A DNA stretch of 64,000 bases. It comes from Gimesia maris (GTDB lineage Bacteria > Planctomycetota > Planctomycetia > Planctomycetales > Planctomycetaceae). The translations under genes and the position numbers were made by a program. Under the pieces are notes generated by a model. That model was given only the letters and a program-made list of their open reading frames with translations. It had not been told where the DNA came from and made no database searches. The number at the start of each line of letters is the position of its first letter. Positions within the stretch are counted from its first letter, which is position 1. The DNA lies in NCBI RefSeq assembly GCF_008298035.1, contig NZ_CP042910.1, positions 5,719,001 through 5,783,000 on the forward strand. Reading direction: 5' to 3'. Below are positions 7,679 to 17,921 of this stretch, one piece after another.

Positions 7679-10180
7679 TTACCGGAGATAGATAAATTCG
7701 CTCGATGCAAAAATCGACTGACAGAGCACCTGCCAGCTGCGGGTGATTCGTTTCTCGGAATCAGTCTCTTCTGCCTGCAGTTCTTTTTCCAGTTCCTCCA
7801 GGAAGTGCAGAGACTTGCTGACTTCCATTTCCGTCGGAGGTCGTCCAAAGGACTTCAGGAACAGTTCCTGAATCTTCTGTTCGGGCGATAATGCCGTCTG
7901 GTGTAAAATGCTTTCTGCCATGCGGTGCGATGCTTCTTCTACCAGTTCGCTGTTCAACAGAAACAGTGCCTGTGGCGCGACAGTCGTCGCGGAACGATCG
8001 CCGTTTAATACACTGGCGTCAGAATAATCAAACAGCATAAACATCCCATACAGGTGATTGCGGATCACAGGCAGATAGATGGAACGCCGATTAAAATCGT
8101 ATGTGACGCCATCTTTTGATTCGTGATTGAAGACAAACTCACGGTTCCCCACATTTAGTAGAGATCCCCCCAGAGCGGGATCGAGGCCATCACTGACGGA
8201 CAGAATGGAGTCGCGAATCGATTCGGCATCCAGGCGTCGCACATCAACACGCCACATCAACCTGTTACCCGGATCGACGGCAGCCGCCTGTGCATTGAAT
8301 TCGCTGCTCATCTGCCAGGTGTTGGAGAGCAGAATCAGACGATGCAGTTCCTTCAGGGACCAGCCTTCCTCCATCAGTGTAACAGCCATCCAATCCAGTA
8401 GAGGCTGATTGGTTGGTTTGGCTCCCAGTTTTCCGAAGTTATCCGGGGTAGCGACAATTCCCTTGCCAAAGTGCCAGCGCCAGACCCGGTTCGCGATCAC
8501 GCGTGAGGTTAAAGGATGCTCTCTGCTGGTGAGCCATTCTGCTAACTTCAGACGACCACTCTGTTTTTCAGGAAACGGATTCTGTGGCTGCTGACTCAGA
8601 ACAACAGGGACATGGCGGGGCACAGTTTCCCCCAGCGTCAGATGACTGCCACGAATATGGATGGGAACGTCGGTGGTCTCCCGTTCGGCTGCTCCCATTG
8701 CTGTGGGAACTTCAGGCCGTTCTTTTTTCAGTGATGCAACCTGGTCGCGCAGCGCTTTCAATTTTGCCTGGACCTCTTTGGAATAAGAGGCTTCCGGCTT
8801 CTTGGGCAGTTTAAATTCTTTGCCCCCCTCTGTCTGGAGCCGTTCATTTTCTGATTTGACCAGCGCGGCAATTTGATCTTCTTCTGCCTTGATCTTCTGA
8901 TCCCAGTCTGCCTGTACTTTCAGTTCCGCTTCTGTCGCGAGCGAGTTTTCGTTCCAGCGGCCAATTGTCTTGTAACTCTCCATGATTTTGGTGCTTTTCA
9001 AGATCCCCGCCAGACCATAATAATCGTTCGCTGAAATTGGATCGAATTTGTGATCATGGCAACGGGCACAGCCGAGTGTCATGCCCATCAGCGAGACGCC
9101 AATCGTATTGATCTGCTCGTCGATGATGTCCATTTCCATTTTGGTTTTATCGACTTCGGCTAGAACTTTCGGACCTAATAACAGGAAACCGGTGGCTGTC
9201 AAACGCTCATTGCGTTCGACAACATCTTTCGCTGGCTCCAGCAAATCACCGGCGAGCTGCTCTTTGAGGAATAGATCGTAAGGCTTGTCTTTATTCAACG
9301 CATTCACGACATAGTCGCGATATTTCCATGCGGTCCCATACGCCACATTCTCGTCCAGACCATTGGAATCGGCATAGCGGGCGACGTCCAGCCAGTGGCG
9401 CCCCCAGTGTTCGCCGTAATGGGGTGAAGCCAGCAGACGATCCACCACTTTTTCGAAGGCGTCGGGAGAGGAGTCGTTCAGAAAGTTTTCGATTTCCTGG
9501 GGCGTCGGAGGCAGCCCGGTCAGATCAAAAGTGGTCCGCCGAATCAACGTGCGTTTGTCTGCAGGACGGGCTGGTGTCAATCCCGCCTGCTCCAACTGCT
9601 GCAGAATAAACTGATCAATCGGATTTTTGACCCACGACTTCTGTTTGACTTCAGGCAGCGCCGGTTTTTTCACTGTCTGGAACGACCAGAATTCGCGTTC
9701 TTTCTCCAGATCGTATTTGCCCTTGTCGCTGGGGTCACGCAACAGACTTAAATCGGCATTGGGATAGGGCGCTCCCATTTTGACCCAGTTCGTCAGGTCT
9801 GCAATTTCCTCTTTACTCATTTTTTCGTCGGGAGGCATCTGCAGATCGTTGGACTGATACTTGACGGCCGTGATCAACAGACTCTGTTCCGGTTTGCCGG
9901 GAACGATCAGTGAACCCGCTTTGCCTCCCTGGGCAATACCTTTGAATGTATCAACGCGCAAATCCGATTCCTGAGTATCTTCGCCATGACAGTCATAGCA
10001 GTGCTTGATCAACAGGGGACGGATTTTTGCTTCAAAAAACTGGATCTGTTGCTGGTCGGGTTCCTTCTCGGCAGCCTGAAGTGGAGAGACACTCACAGCA
10101 GCGAGAACGATTAATACTCCGCATGAACCCTGTTTTACGAAAGTACAGAAACAATCTCGTAAACGAGCAGACATCTTCAT
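7679..10180 (-). CDS. PSCyt1-DUF1549-DUF1553 planctomycete cytochrome protein
   Basis: An 833-residue exported protein from the ATG at 10180, which has GGGA upstream (the open frame continues 21 codons further). A hydrophobic signal segment ends near LQA. A planctomycete cytochrome C domain follows with CYDCH (Cys61, Cys64, His65), then DUF1549 (PIDQFILQQLEQAGLTPA, FDLTGLPPTPQEI, HWGRHWLDVARYADSNG), a coiled-coil-like Lys/Glu segment, and DUF1553 (LAEWLTSREHPLTSRVIANRVWRWHFG). Family members are always next to DUF1501 genes, as here. Probably a periplasmic haem protein of unknown activity. Confidence 0.93.
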   Translation of the reverse strand: MKMSARLRDCFCTFVKQGSCGVLIVLAAVSVSPLQAAEKEPDQQQIQFFEAKIRPLLIKHCYDCHGEDTQESDLRVDTFKGIAQGGKAGSLIVPGKPEQSLLITAVKYQSNDLQMPPDEKMSKEEIADLTNWVKMGAPYPNADLSLLRDPSDKGKYDLEKEREFWSFQTVKKPALPEVKQKSWVKNPIDQFILQQLEQAGLTPARPADKRTLIRRTTFDLTGLPPTPQEIENFLNDSSPDAFEKVVDRLLASPHYGEHWGRHWLDVARYADSNGLDENVAYGTAWKYRDYVVNALNKDKPYDLFLKEQLAGDLLEPAKDVVERNERLTATGFLLLGPKVLAEVDKTKMEMDIIDEQINTIGVSLMGMTLGCARCHDHKFDPISANDYYGLAGILKSTKIMESYKTIGRWNENSLATEAELKVQADWDQKIKAEEDQIAALVKSENERLQTEGGKEFKLPKKPEASYSKEVQAKLKALRDQVASLKKERPEVPTAMGAAERETTDVPIHIRGSHLTLGETVPRHVPVVLSQQPQNPFPEKQSGRLKLAEWLTSREHPLTSRVIANRVWRWHFGKGIVATPDNFGKLGAKPTNQPLLDWMAVTLMEEGWSLKELHRLILLSNTWQMSSEFNAQAAAVDPGNRLMWRVDVRRLDAESIRDSILSVSDGLDPALGGSLLNVGNREFVFNHESKDGVTYDFNRRSIYLPVIRNHLYGMFMLFDYSDASVLNGDRSATTVAPQALFLLNSELVEEASHRMAESILHQTALSPEQKIQELFLKSFGRPPTEMEVSKSLHFLEELEKELQAEETDSEKRITRSWQVLCQSIFASSEFIYLR

Positions 10181-10400
10181 GATTTTTCCCAGCGGTTTCA
10201 GGTAGGAACCACAAATTGATTTAGTGGAGCGAGAGTCTCTCACACCAATAATGAGCGGCTATTGAGTGAAGGTAAGAACTTTTGAAGAATGAGCTTATGT
10301 CTTACCTCTATTATATATTCTCTGGTCCAGAAGTCAGCAAAAATACCGACTTAAAACAGTTTCTCAACGACTTTTTAAACGCCTGGTAGCCATAAACCAC

Positions 10401-11543
10401 CTAATTTCCAACAAAACTCTTCGCGAGTGCGTGATTTAATTCACTCAGGAACGTCTCTACATTTTCCATCGTATTATAACCATGCAAGGCCACGCGGATG
10501 CGTCCGGCGTGGTACATGGGGTGAATCTGTTTACTGTGCAGATGCTGATAAATACGTTCAGCATCGGGGTGTCGAAAGGCAATAATCCCTGCCAGATGCT
10601 CAGTACTGCGGGGCGAGATCAATTCAACGGAGGTTTCTTTCAGCCCTGCGAGACAAGCTTCTACCAGTGGTGTCGCTGCCCGATTGATCTCATCGACGCC
10701 CGTCGAAGTAATGTAATCCAGCGCTGCCCTGATAGCATAGACGGCGGGATAATTGGGCATGCCCACGGTAAAGCTGGCAGCGCCCGGCAGACTTTCTGCC
10801 CCTTCGAAACGCTGATCGCCGAAGGCATCTTTCAGATTGAACCAGCCGCCTGCAGGAACCGTCCAATCCCGGGCTTTGGCGGAAGGAACTCCGACCAGTC
10901 CGCCGCCATGCGATGCGAGAATCCACTTGTGAGTACTGCTGACGATTAAATCGATGTCTGTCAGATCGAGCGGGATCCGGCCCAAAGCCTGGGTCACGTC
11001 CAGCGCAATCAACGCAGAAGAGTTCGCACGAATGGTCTGAATCACATCCTGCAGGGGAATTTTATATCCATTGAAAAAACTGACCAGCGAAATACTGACG
11101 ACCCTGGTTTTTTCGCTGAGCAGCGATTTCAGATCTTCGAGGTGCAGCTCCCAGTCGCGAGACTTCCAGACCTTCACGGTCGCCGGACAGCTCTGCTGTA
11201 GTCCATAAGTATAACTGGCAGGAAAATCCAGATCGCTGACAATGATTTCATCACCCGTTTTCAGCTGCAGTGCCTGGTAAGCAAGATTGAAGGCCTCTGA
11301 GCTGCAGGAGCAGATGCTGACTTCTTCAGAACTCAAACCGTACATCTGAGCCAGCAGTTCTTTTGCTGCATCCCACTGCGTTTCATGCAACTTTCTGCCA
11401 TCCATGCCCAGCAGTTTATCCTGAAAATACTGCTGAAATGCATTCCCGACAGATAACGGAGGAATACCTTCTGCCGCCGTATTTAAGTAGACGCGTTCCC
11501 CCAAACTGGGAAAGTCCTGGTCTCGCGTTGACTGATCTAGCAT
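10401..11543 (-). CDS. class V aminotransferase-fold PLP enzyme
   Basis: A 380-residue protein starting at the ATG at 11543 with CGGAG 6 bases upstream (an earlier ATG at 11558 lacks this). The YLNTAAEG start, ALDVTQALGRIPLDL (cofactor Asp) and SSTHKWILASHGGG (PLP Lys) place it among cysteine desulfurase / isopenicillin N epimerase-like enzymes. The substrate cannot be told from sequence. It lies 23 bases after an IclR-type regulator on the same strand, suggesting the regulator controls this gene. Confidence 0.88.
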   Translation of the reverse strand: MLDQSTRDQDFPSLGERVYLNTAAEGIPPLSVGNAFQQYFQDKLLGMDGRKLHETQWDAAKELLAQMYGLSSEEVSICSCSSEAFNLAYQALQLKTGDEIIVSDLDFPASYTYGLQQSCPATVKVWKSRDWELHLEDLKSLLSEKTRVVSISLVSFFNGYKIPLQDVIQTIRANSSALIALDVTQALGRIPLDLTDIDLIVSSTHKWILASHGGGLVGVPSAKARDWTVPAGGWFNLKDAFGDQRFEGAESLPGAASFTVGMPNYPAVYAIRAALDYITSTGVDEINRAATPLVEACLAGLKETSVELISPRSTEHLAGIIAFRHPDAERIYQHLHSKQIHPMYHAGRIRVALHGYNTMENVETFLSELNHALAKSFVGN

Positions 11544-11566
11544 GAAAACTCCGTTCAATTCACCTG

Positions 11567-12382
11567 TTATGTTGATTTGACGCCATGGGCAGGGGCATCC
11601 AGTTGACTGATCATGGTCGGCCCGAACTCACTGGATATTGCCTGTGAACACTCCAGCATGGCAGAAGAAATACGGGCGCTTTCATCCGCTTCGCCCACTC
11701 GCAGAATATGGGAAACACATAAGACCGCCAGCAGTCTGCCATCCGCGCCGAGTATTGGTGTCGCGGTATCCTGAACGCCGACAATCAGCGTACTTTCCAT
11801 CGTGCGGAAACCGGACTGCCTGATGCTGGCAAACTCGCTTTCCCACTTTTTGATCTGCCCTGCCGGCTGATCTGACTGCTCCCAGTATTTCTGACGCTGA
11901 TCAGCGGTATGAAACGCCAGCGCAACATGGCCGCTGTTGCGTTCGTGTAATTTGAAGCTGGCACCGATGCGGACTGCCAGGGAAACATCGGCATCACAGT
12001 CCACACGGGCGATCACCAGCATCTTATTGCGAACAACCAGATTCAAATGACAGGATTCATTCAGTTCATTTGTCAATGATTCCATGTGAGGCGTGGCCCG
12101 GGCAATCAAAGCTTCGGTGCTGGCATGTTTCGCCCCCAGCTCAAACAGCTTGGTACTCATGCGGTAACCCTGATTGGCATCCCGGATCAGGTAGCCCTGC
12201 TCATTCAGACAGGCCATGACCCGGAACAGCTCCTGTTTGGTGCGTCCCAGTCGCTCTGCAATATCCGTTAAAGTGAGTGGCTGAGAGATCCCCGACAGGA
12301 GTTCCAGCACTTCCAGACCCTTTTCCAGAGCCGGTACCCGGTATGATAATCTTGATTCGGTTCGCTCTAATGTTTTACTCAT
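11567..12382 (-). CDS. IclR-family transcriptional regulator
   Basis: A 271-residue protein from the ATG at 12382. The frame opens 12 codons earlier at another ATG, and which is used is uncertain. The N-terminal winged helix spans about residues 15-75 (ALEKGLEVLELLSG, LTLTDIAERLGRTKQELFRVMACL). The IclR effector domain follows (ESCHLNLVVRNKMLVIARVD, ATPILGADGRLLAVLCVS). It is upstream of, and probably co-transcribed with, the class V aminotransferase. The effector is unknown. Confidence 0.9.
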   Translation of the reverse strand: MSKTLERTESRLSYRVPALEKGLEVLELLSGISQPLTLTDIAERLGRTKQELFRVMACLNEQGYLIRDANQGYRMSTKLFELGAKHASTEALIARATPHMESLTNELNESCHLNLVVRNKMLVIARVDCDADVSLAVRIGASFKLHERNSGHVALAFHTADQRQKYWEQSDQPAGQIKKWESEFASIRQSGFRTMESTLIVGVQDTATPILGADGRLLAVLCVSHILRVGEADESARISSAMLECSQAISSEFGPTMISQLDAPAHGVKST

Positions 12383-12461
12383 GAAATATGATTTTACATA
12401 TAAAACACCTTTCGTCAAGCACGAAATCCGAATTTACAACCTTAACCTATCCTGAAAAGAG

Positions 12462-12496
12462 AAAACACCTCAGGTCACTGGTACCTGAGGTGTTTT
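12462..12496 (-). terminator. intrinsic terminator of the prkA operon
   Basis: The perfect 14-base stem AAAACACCTCAGGT (12462-12475) / ACCTGAGGTGTTTT (12483-12496) has a 7-base loop. It lies just beyond the 164-residue gene that ends the prkA-yeaH-spoVR unit. Because both ends are A/T-rich it may also work on the other strand. Confidence 0.8.
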
Positions 12497-12532
12497 ACTG
12501 GATTTCGTCTCTTGATGAGGTTAAATCGGAGT

Positions 12533-13027
12533 TTATGGAACCGTATTTACGAGGTCTTCGACCAGCTTTTTGAGAACCTCGTGAGTCACCTGTAAATCGA
12601 CCTGGGTCCGACCGGTCTGACCTTTTTGAGACTCAAAGCGTTTGAGACTGAAATTGCCGTTCGTGTGGGAGGACAGAATCACTTCATAAAACCGGGTGCC
12701 GGCCGGTTTCTGGTCCGGAGGCGTCGATCGAATGAGCACCTGGCCTGCATCCTCATCGTATTCCAGCGGACCAATGTTTTCGAGCAGATAAGTGATCCGT
12801 TGACAGAGCTTCTGTCCCCATTCTTTGAGTTTATCGAACGTGGCCTGTGTCAGCGCAGGGACATTGACGCGGATTTCCTGAAAGGAACAGCTCATGGTAT
12901 CGACTGAGGTAAAATCAAGCATGAGTTCGATTTTACCTTTCGCAGCGAGTGTTACCGTGCGAGGCTGTGCAGAATGAAAGCCGACCAGTTGAATCAGTTC
13001 ATGATTGAGTTGATTTAATACAGTCAT
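12533..13027 (-). CDS. unknown 164-residue protein, fourth gene of the prkA operon
   Basis: I do not recognise this family. It encodes 164 residues of soluble, mixed alpha/beta character with no signal peptide or membrane segment. The N-terminus (MTVLNQLNHELIQLVGFHS) is followed by a strand-rich middle and a C-terminal helix (THEVLKKLVEDLVNTV). It starts 24 bases after the spoVR stop with an AGGA-type ribosome site, and a strong terminator follows at 12462-12496, so it is the last gene of the PrkA cluster. A role as a partner of that system is inferred from position only. Confidence 0.8.
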   Translation of the reverse strand: MTVLNQLNHELIQLVGFHSAQPRTVTLAAKGKIELMLDFTSVDTMSCSFQEIRVNVPALTQATFDKLKEWGQKLCQRITYLLENIGPLEYDEDAGQVLIRSTPPDQKPAGTRFYEVILSSHTNGNFSLKRFESQKGQTGRTQVDLQVTHEVLKKLVEDLVNTVP

Positions 13028-13051
13028 AGGGAAATCCTCCTGACGAGGATC

Positions 13052-14581
13052 TTATGTTTTCTCTTTGGAATTCGTGGAGTGTTTTTTACCGTCATAGCTC
13101 AGAATCGTGGGGCGATCGTCTACGACGGTTTCGATATTCACGGGACGTTTCCAGATGGTATGCAGGTTAGCCAATGTATCCTGGGCATAATCGAGCTTGA
13201 GTTCTACTCCCAAATACTCATGCTCCAGGTAGAGTTCACCTCGATTTTTATAGTTCGCATCCTGCACATAAATGACCGGGCGTCCATGGTTGCTCAGGCT
13301 GCTCAACAGCTGCTGCTTGATCTGCTGAAATTCTCGTGACTGAATTTCATAAGTTTTGTTGGAATCGTTAAAGGCAAAGGAGAACATTTTCTGTTTGTAA
13401 CAGAACTCGGGAGTGAGGAAGGTATCAATAAAAGTAATGTCATTATGAATCCGCCTGACTTCGAAGATCTTTTCCCGACCTAAGCCGAGATCCTGATCCC
13501 AGTGTTCTTTCTGATACATGTCGGTGCAGTTCTCGTATTCCGGACCGAACTGGCCTTTATTCCAGCGTTCTTCGATATCCTTGAGCAGTTCGATTCCCAG
13601 TTTGTAGGGATTCAGGCGATTCGGGCTGGTAGCCATCGTGCCACTGTGATGGTCGGCGTAGTTAATGAGCCCTTCATCCGTCAGACCATGTCGGGTCATG
13701 ATGGTGGAATGCCAGAAACTGGCCCAGCCTTCATTCATAATTTTCGTCTGTCCCTGGGGCGCGAAGTAGCAGGCTTCATCGCGGATGATGGTCAGCACAT
13801 CCCGCTGCCAGTCTTCCAGGGGCGCATACTGAATGAGAAAGTACAGGACATCCCGCATCCGCTCTTTGGGAAACTTGAGCTGGTCGGAAAGTTCCCGCGC
13901 TTTCTGCCTTTTCTGATTGGCTTCTTCCTCCAGGACATCCTCGGGATTGATGTACCGATCCATATAATACTTGGCCGGAAAGCGTCCGCCGGTACTCTCG
14001 TTTTCTTCGTCAGTCCGTTTCTTCGTTTCTTCCCGGGTTTCCGTTTTCTGTGTTCTGCGGATGTGGGGTGCATACGGATCAATCAGGCTTTCCAGCGAGA
14101 GACAGGTATCGATGAATGTCTCAACCACTTCGTAGCCATAATTGTCAATATGGCGATTCATGCGGGTGGCATGGTTGGCCATCTGGTCCAGCATTTTTCG
14201 ATTGGTCTGTGAGAACCAGGCATTGTTCTTAAAAAAATCACAGTGTCCATATACGTGGGCAATCACCAGTTTCTGGTCGGTGATATCATTCGCGCTGAGC
14301 AGATAAGCGTAGCAGGGATCAGTGTTGATCACCATTTCGTAGATTTTCTGCAGGCCGTAGGAGTACCCTTTCATCAACTCATCGTACTGTGCCCCGAACC
14401 GCCAGTGTGGATACCGAACCGGAAACCCGCCATACGCGGCGAACATGCTCAGCTCTTCATAGTCCAGGACTTCAAAGATGGTTTTGAAGAAGTCCAGGCC
14501 GTAATCGAGCGCATGCTGTTCCATCTCCTGCTGGATATCGCTTAACTCTTGCGGCAAAGGTCGGTAAGTTGTCACTACCAT
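13052..14581 (-). CDS. spoVR: SpoVR family protein
   Basis: A 509-residue SpoVR/YcgB-type protein, named after a Bacillus sporulation gene but widespread in non-sporulators. Characteristic stretches are FAAYGGFPVRYPHWRFG near the N-terminus, LVIAHVYGHCDFFKNN, IMNEGWASFWHSTIMTRHGL and NPYKLGIELL. The His/Glu-rich segments suggest metal binding, but no reaction is established. It lies between the DUF444 gene and the 164-residue gene. The trio PrkA, DUF444 and SpoVR recurs together across many bacteria. Confidence 0.95.
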   Translation of the reverse strand: MVVTTYRPLPQELSDIQQEMEQHALDYGLDFFKTIFEVLDYEELSMFAAYGGFPVRYPHWRFGAQYDELMKGYSYGLQKIYEMVINTDPCYAYLLSANDITDQKLVIAHVYGHCDFFKNNAWFSQTNRKMLDQMANHATRMNRHIDNYGYEVVETFIDTCLSLESLIDPYAPHIRRTQKTETREETKKRTDEENESTGGRFPAKYYMDRYINPEDVLEEEANQKRQKARELSDQLKFPKERMRDVLYFLIQYAPLEDWQRDVLTIIRDEACYFAPQGQTKIMNEGWASFWHSTIMTRHGLTDEGLINYADHHSGTMATSPNRLNPYKLGIELLKDIEERWNKGQFGPEYENCTDMYQKEHWDQDLGLGREKIFEVRRIHNDITFIDTFLTPEFCYKQKMFSFAFNDSNKTYEIQSREFQQIKQQLLSSLSNHGRPVIYVQDANYKNRGELYLEHEYLGVELKLDYAQDTLANLHTIWKRPVNIETVVDDRPTILSYDGKKHSTNSKEKT

Positions 14582-14651
14582 AAGATTCTCCGTCAGCTCG
14601 TGTTGTCAGTGAAATGATACGCTGACTGGCTGCTGTAAATCACAACAGTTT

Positions 14652-15758
14652 TTACTTGCCTGTTCCCAGGAATGTTTTGATGGAACCGTAAATCGCTTCC
14701 TTATCATCTATTTCCGAGAGGATCAGGTTATCGAACTCCTCTTCCACTTTACGGAGTTCTTTTATGAAATCCCCCGATCCATACGGACTGCGGACCTGCC
14801 CGTAACAGAACAAATTACAGATCGGAAACAGATTCTGTTTGAGATTTTCGATACAGTCCGTATTGTCTTCTCCCCAGTTGTCTCCATCTGAAAACTGAAA
14901 ACAGTAAATATTCCATTGGGAGGGGGGAAAGTCGCGTTTGATAATGTGGTCGGCAGCCCGGTAAGCGGATGAGATACGCGTCCCGCCGCTCTCTCGAACG
15001 CGGTAAAACGTATCCTCATCCACTTCATGAGCAACAGCGTCATGCACAATATAACGACGTTCAATGCCGTCATACTGCCGCTTGAGCCAGGTATCGATCC
15101 AGAAGGCTTCCGTGCGGACAATTTCTTTCTGCACGTCGGTCATTGATCCGGAGACATCCATCATATAGATGACCGCGGCATTCGTATGCGGCTCGGAAAC
15201 GGTCTTCCAGCTGCGAAAGCGTTCGTCATCTTTAGTGGGAACGATAAACGGATCTTTGGGATCGTAATTATTTGTGGCAATCATCCGTCTGAGTGCCCGT
15301 TTGTAAGTGCGCTTAAAATGACGCAGCGAATCCGGGCCTGTCGGCCGGATCGAGGTATAGCGGTCTTTCTGAGAAGTAAGGGCATCTTCCCCCTTGGGTT
15401 CAATCCGCGGGAGTTCCAGTGCTTCGCCGAGCATGTCGGCCAGTTCCTCAAGCGTTAATTCGACTTCGCGAATATGCTGTCCGCGTTCATTACCAGCCTG
15501 ACCGGGACCGTCTCCGTCCCCTTTGCCGCGACCGATGGGCTGACCGACTTCGCCTTCTCCCTGTCCGACACCGCCGCTCCCTTTTTCGCCGTGCTGGAAA
15601 TGGGGGATCTCAATATTGGGAACAGGGATACTGACGGTCTCGCGGCCTTTGCGACCAATCATTTCACCATGATTGATGTATTTCCGGAGCTGTTGTCGGA
15701 CCTTCCCTTTTATAATTTTATCGAACCGTTGCTGGTCACGATCTATTCTTCGTACCAT
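14652..15758 (-). CDS. yeaH: DUF444 (YeaH/YhbH) von Willebrand-like protein
   Basis: A 368-residue DUF444 protein. The basic N-terminus (DRDQQRFDKIIKGKVR) and Gly-rich linker (about 65-110) lead to a vWA-type fold with the MIDAS motif DVSGSMTDVQKEIV and later GGTRISSAYRAA. It is the second gene after prkA and probably acts with the kinase. In Enterobacteria the pair yeaGH is induced by nitrogen starvation and stress. The molecular role is unknown. Confidence 0.94.
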   Translation of the reverse strand: MVRRIDRDQQRFDKIIKGKVRQQLRKYINHGEMIGRKGRETVSIPVPNIEIPHFQHGEKGSGGVGQGEGEVGQPIGRGKGDGDGPGQAGNERGQHIREVELTLEELADMLGEALELPRIEPKGEDALTSQKDRYTSIRPTGPDSLRHFKRTYKRALRRMIATNNYDPKDPFIVPTKDDERFRSWKTVSEPHTNAAVIYMMDVSGSMTDVQKEIVRTEAFWIDTWLKRQYDGIERRYIVHDAVAHEVDEDTFYRVRESGGTRISSAYRAADHIIKRDFPPSQWNIYCFQFSDGDNWGEDNTDCIENLKQNLFPICNLFCYGQVRSPYGSGDFIKELRKVEEEFDNLILSEIDDKEAIYGSIKTFLGTGK

Positions 15759-15860
15759 GGTATCGAGCCCCTTTCAGAACAGGGAATCAGAGTGAGTCGG
15801 CTCTCATGTAATTCCTTCTTATCCTGGGTTAGTTTAATTCTTTTCAGACGAAATCAGAGA

Positions 15861-17921
15861 TCAGGCGGCGTCGCTGTTCTTTTTGGTATCGCCGCGAGCA
15901 AAAATGCTGGCAACGTACTGCAGGACGTCTGTCGCAGACTCTTCGTCGTAACCGTAATTTCGAATGAGCCGTGCTTTGACGATGTCGATCTTTTCCTGCG
16001 TTTCGGAATCAACGACATTCGAGACCAGACTCGTCAGTTTGATCGTATCCTTCTGATCCTCGAACAGTTTCATTTCGAGGGCCTTCTGCAGACGATCATT
16101 GGTTTTGTAGTCAAACGATTTGCCGTCCAGTGACAGGGCACCAATGTAGTTCATGATTTCACGACGGAAATCGTCTTTCCTGGTGTCCGGAATATCAATT
16201 CGTTCTTCAATAGAACGCATCAGGCGTTCATCCGGTTCTTCATATTCGCCGGTGAATTTGTTTTTCACACGTTCTTTCTGCGTGTACGCTTTCACGTTAT
16301 CGAGATAATTACCACACAGTCGCGTGAGTGCTTCCTCGTCGGCAGCAATCGCACGCTGAACTTCGTTTTTCACAATATCGGTATACTCTTCCTTCACCAC
16401 GGTGATGAGCTGGCGGTAATGATCACGCATGTCATCGTTGGCAATCAAAGAATGATGCTTCAGCCCTTCTTCCAGTTCATTGAGCAGCATGAACGGATTC
16501 AGGTTGGAACTATGCGAGTTGACCACCAGGGCGTTCGAGATTTTATCCTGCACATAGCGGGGAGAAATTCCAAACAATCCTTCTGACTTGGCTTCCTTGC
16601 GCAGCTGTTCCACATTTTCGGTGGTGAAGCCTGGCAGGGATTTCCCGTTGTACAGATTCATCTTCTGGATTAATGTAAGTCCGTGATGCTTGGGAGTTTC
16701 CAGCCGTGTGAGCACTGCCCACATTGCGGCAATTTCCAGCGTATGCGGGGCGATGTGTTTACCGCGAACCCGTTTGGTATTGTAGTCCTTCTCGTAAATC
16801 TTCACTTCTTCACTGAGCTTCGTGACATACGGCACATCAATTTTCACCGTACGGTCGCGCAAGGCTTCCATGAATTCGTTGGACTGGAGTCGACGGTATT
16901 CCGGCTCGTTCGTGTGGCCGATAATCACGGTATCGATATCAGTCTGTGCGAATTTCTTTGGCTTGATTTTGTGCTCCTGTGAAGCCCCCAAAAGGTCGTA
17001 CAAAAACGCGACGTCCAGTTTGAGGACTTCGATAAATTCAATCAGTCCGCGATTGGAAACGTTAAATTCGCCATCGAAGTTAAACGCACGCGGATCGCTT
17101 TCGCTGCCGTACTGAGCGATTTTGCGATAGTTGATATCGCCGGTCAGTTCGGTGGAATCCTGGTTCTTCTCGTCTTTTGGCTGGAAAGTACCAATGCCGA
17201 TCCGATCCTGCTCGGAGAAGGTGATGCGTTTCACCACGATCTGATCCATGACTTTGGTCCAGTCGCCGTTGGCTTTTTCAAGTCGCTCATTAAAGATAAA
17301 GCGACTGAGCGGGCAGACTTCGCCTGTGATTTCCACTCCGTAACCGGCATCTTTGTCGGGATCACGGTCGGCATTCAGATAGTCGCAGATTTCCTGGCGG
17401 TTCTTGAGAGGCACCAGTTGCAGGGGATCACCGTTCATCGGATCCCAGAGGATCGTACCGTCTTCCTCTTTCCAGCCGAAGCTGTAGAGGGCACCGTCTT
17501 CAGTACGGGAATAGCGTTCGAGCCCCTGCTTGAGCAGGCGGGCGATCGTACTTTTGGAACTCCCGACCGGACCATGCAGTAACAGTACACGGCGTTCGCT
17601 GCCATACTTGAGGGCAGCCGACTTGAATACGTTGACCAGTTCCATCAGCGGCTTGGAGAGCCCGAAGATGCCATCTTTGCCGTCGTTGACCGGATCGTCA
17701 AAGAAGCGATAACGGATCAGACCTTTTTTGCCTTCGACCGGGTAGGTTCCATAGCTCATGATCATGTCATAGACACGCTGGAACGCCGTTCGCGTCACCC
17801 GGGGATCCTGCCGAACAATATCGAGGTACTCCTCAAAGGAGCCCTGCCAGTGTTCCTGAAGAAATGAGTCGGCATTCAGCTGACTCGAGATTTGTTTTAA
17901 GATTGATCGACCATTTTCCAT
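15861..17921 (-). CDS. prkA: PrkA serine protein kinase / AAA+ protein
   Basis: A 686-residue PrkA from the ATG at 17921, which has a strong GGAGGAGG 6 bases upstream (the frame opens 19 codons earlier). The N-terminal AAA domain carries Walker [10 protein letters not shown] (117-125). The middle contains the conserved FNDRxxK-like [12 protein letters not shown] and a C-terminal PrkA kinase-like domain with [25 protein letters not shown]. Length fits the family (about 640-690). First gene of prkA-yeaH-spoVR-orf164. Recent work on homologues suggests protease-like rather than kinase activity in some species, so the reaction is left open. Confidence 0.95.
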   Translation of the reverse strand: MENGRSILKQISSQLNADSFLQEHWQGSFEEYLDIVRQDPRVTRTAFQRVYDMIMSYGTYPVEGKKGLIRYRFFDDPVNDGKDGIFGLSKPLMELVNVFKSAALKYGSERRVLLLHGPVGSSKSTIARLLKQGLERYSRTEDGALYSFGWKEEDGTILWDPMNGDPLQLVPLKNRQEICDYLNADRDPDKDAGYGVEITGEVCPLSRFIFNERLEKANGDWTKVMDQIVVKRITFSEQDRIGIGTFQPKDEKNQDSTELTGDINYRKIAQYGSESDPRAFNFDGEFNVSNRGLIEFIEVLKLDVAFLYDLLGASQEHKIKPKKFAQTDIDTVIIGHTNEPEYRRLQSNEFMEALRDRTVKIDVPYVTKLSEEVKIYEKDYNTKRVRGKHIAPHTLEIAAMWAVLTRLETPKHHGLTLIQKMNLYNGKSLPGFTTENVEQLRKEAKSEGLFGISPRYVQDKISNALVVNSHSSNLNPFMLLNELEEGLKHHSLIANDDMRDHYRQLITVVKEEYTDIVKNEVQRAIAADEEALTRLCGNYLDNVKAYTQKERVKNKFTGEYEEPDERLMRSIEERIDIPDTRKDDFRREIMNYIGALSLDGKSFDYKTNDRLQKALEMKLFEDQKDTIKLTSLVSNVVDSETQEKIDIVKARLIRNYGYDEESATDVLQYVASIFARGDTKKNSDAA

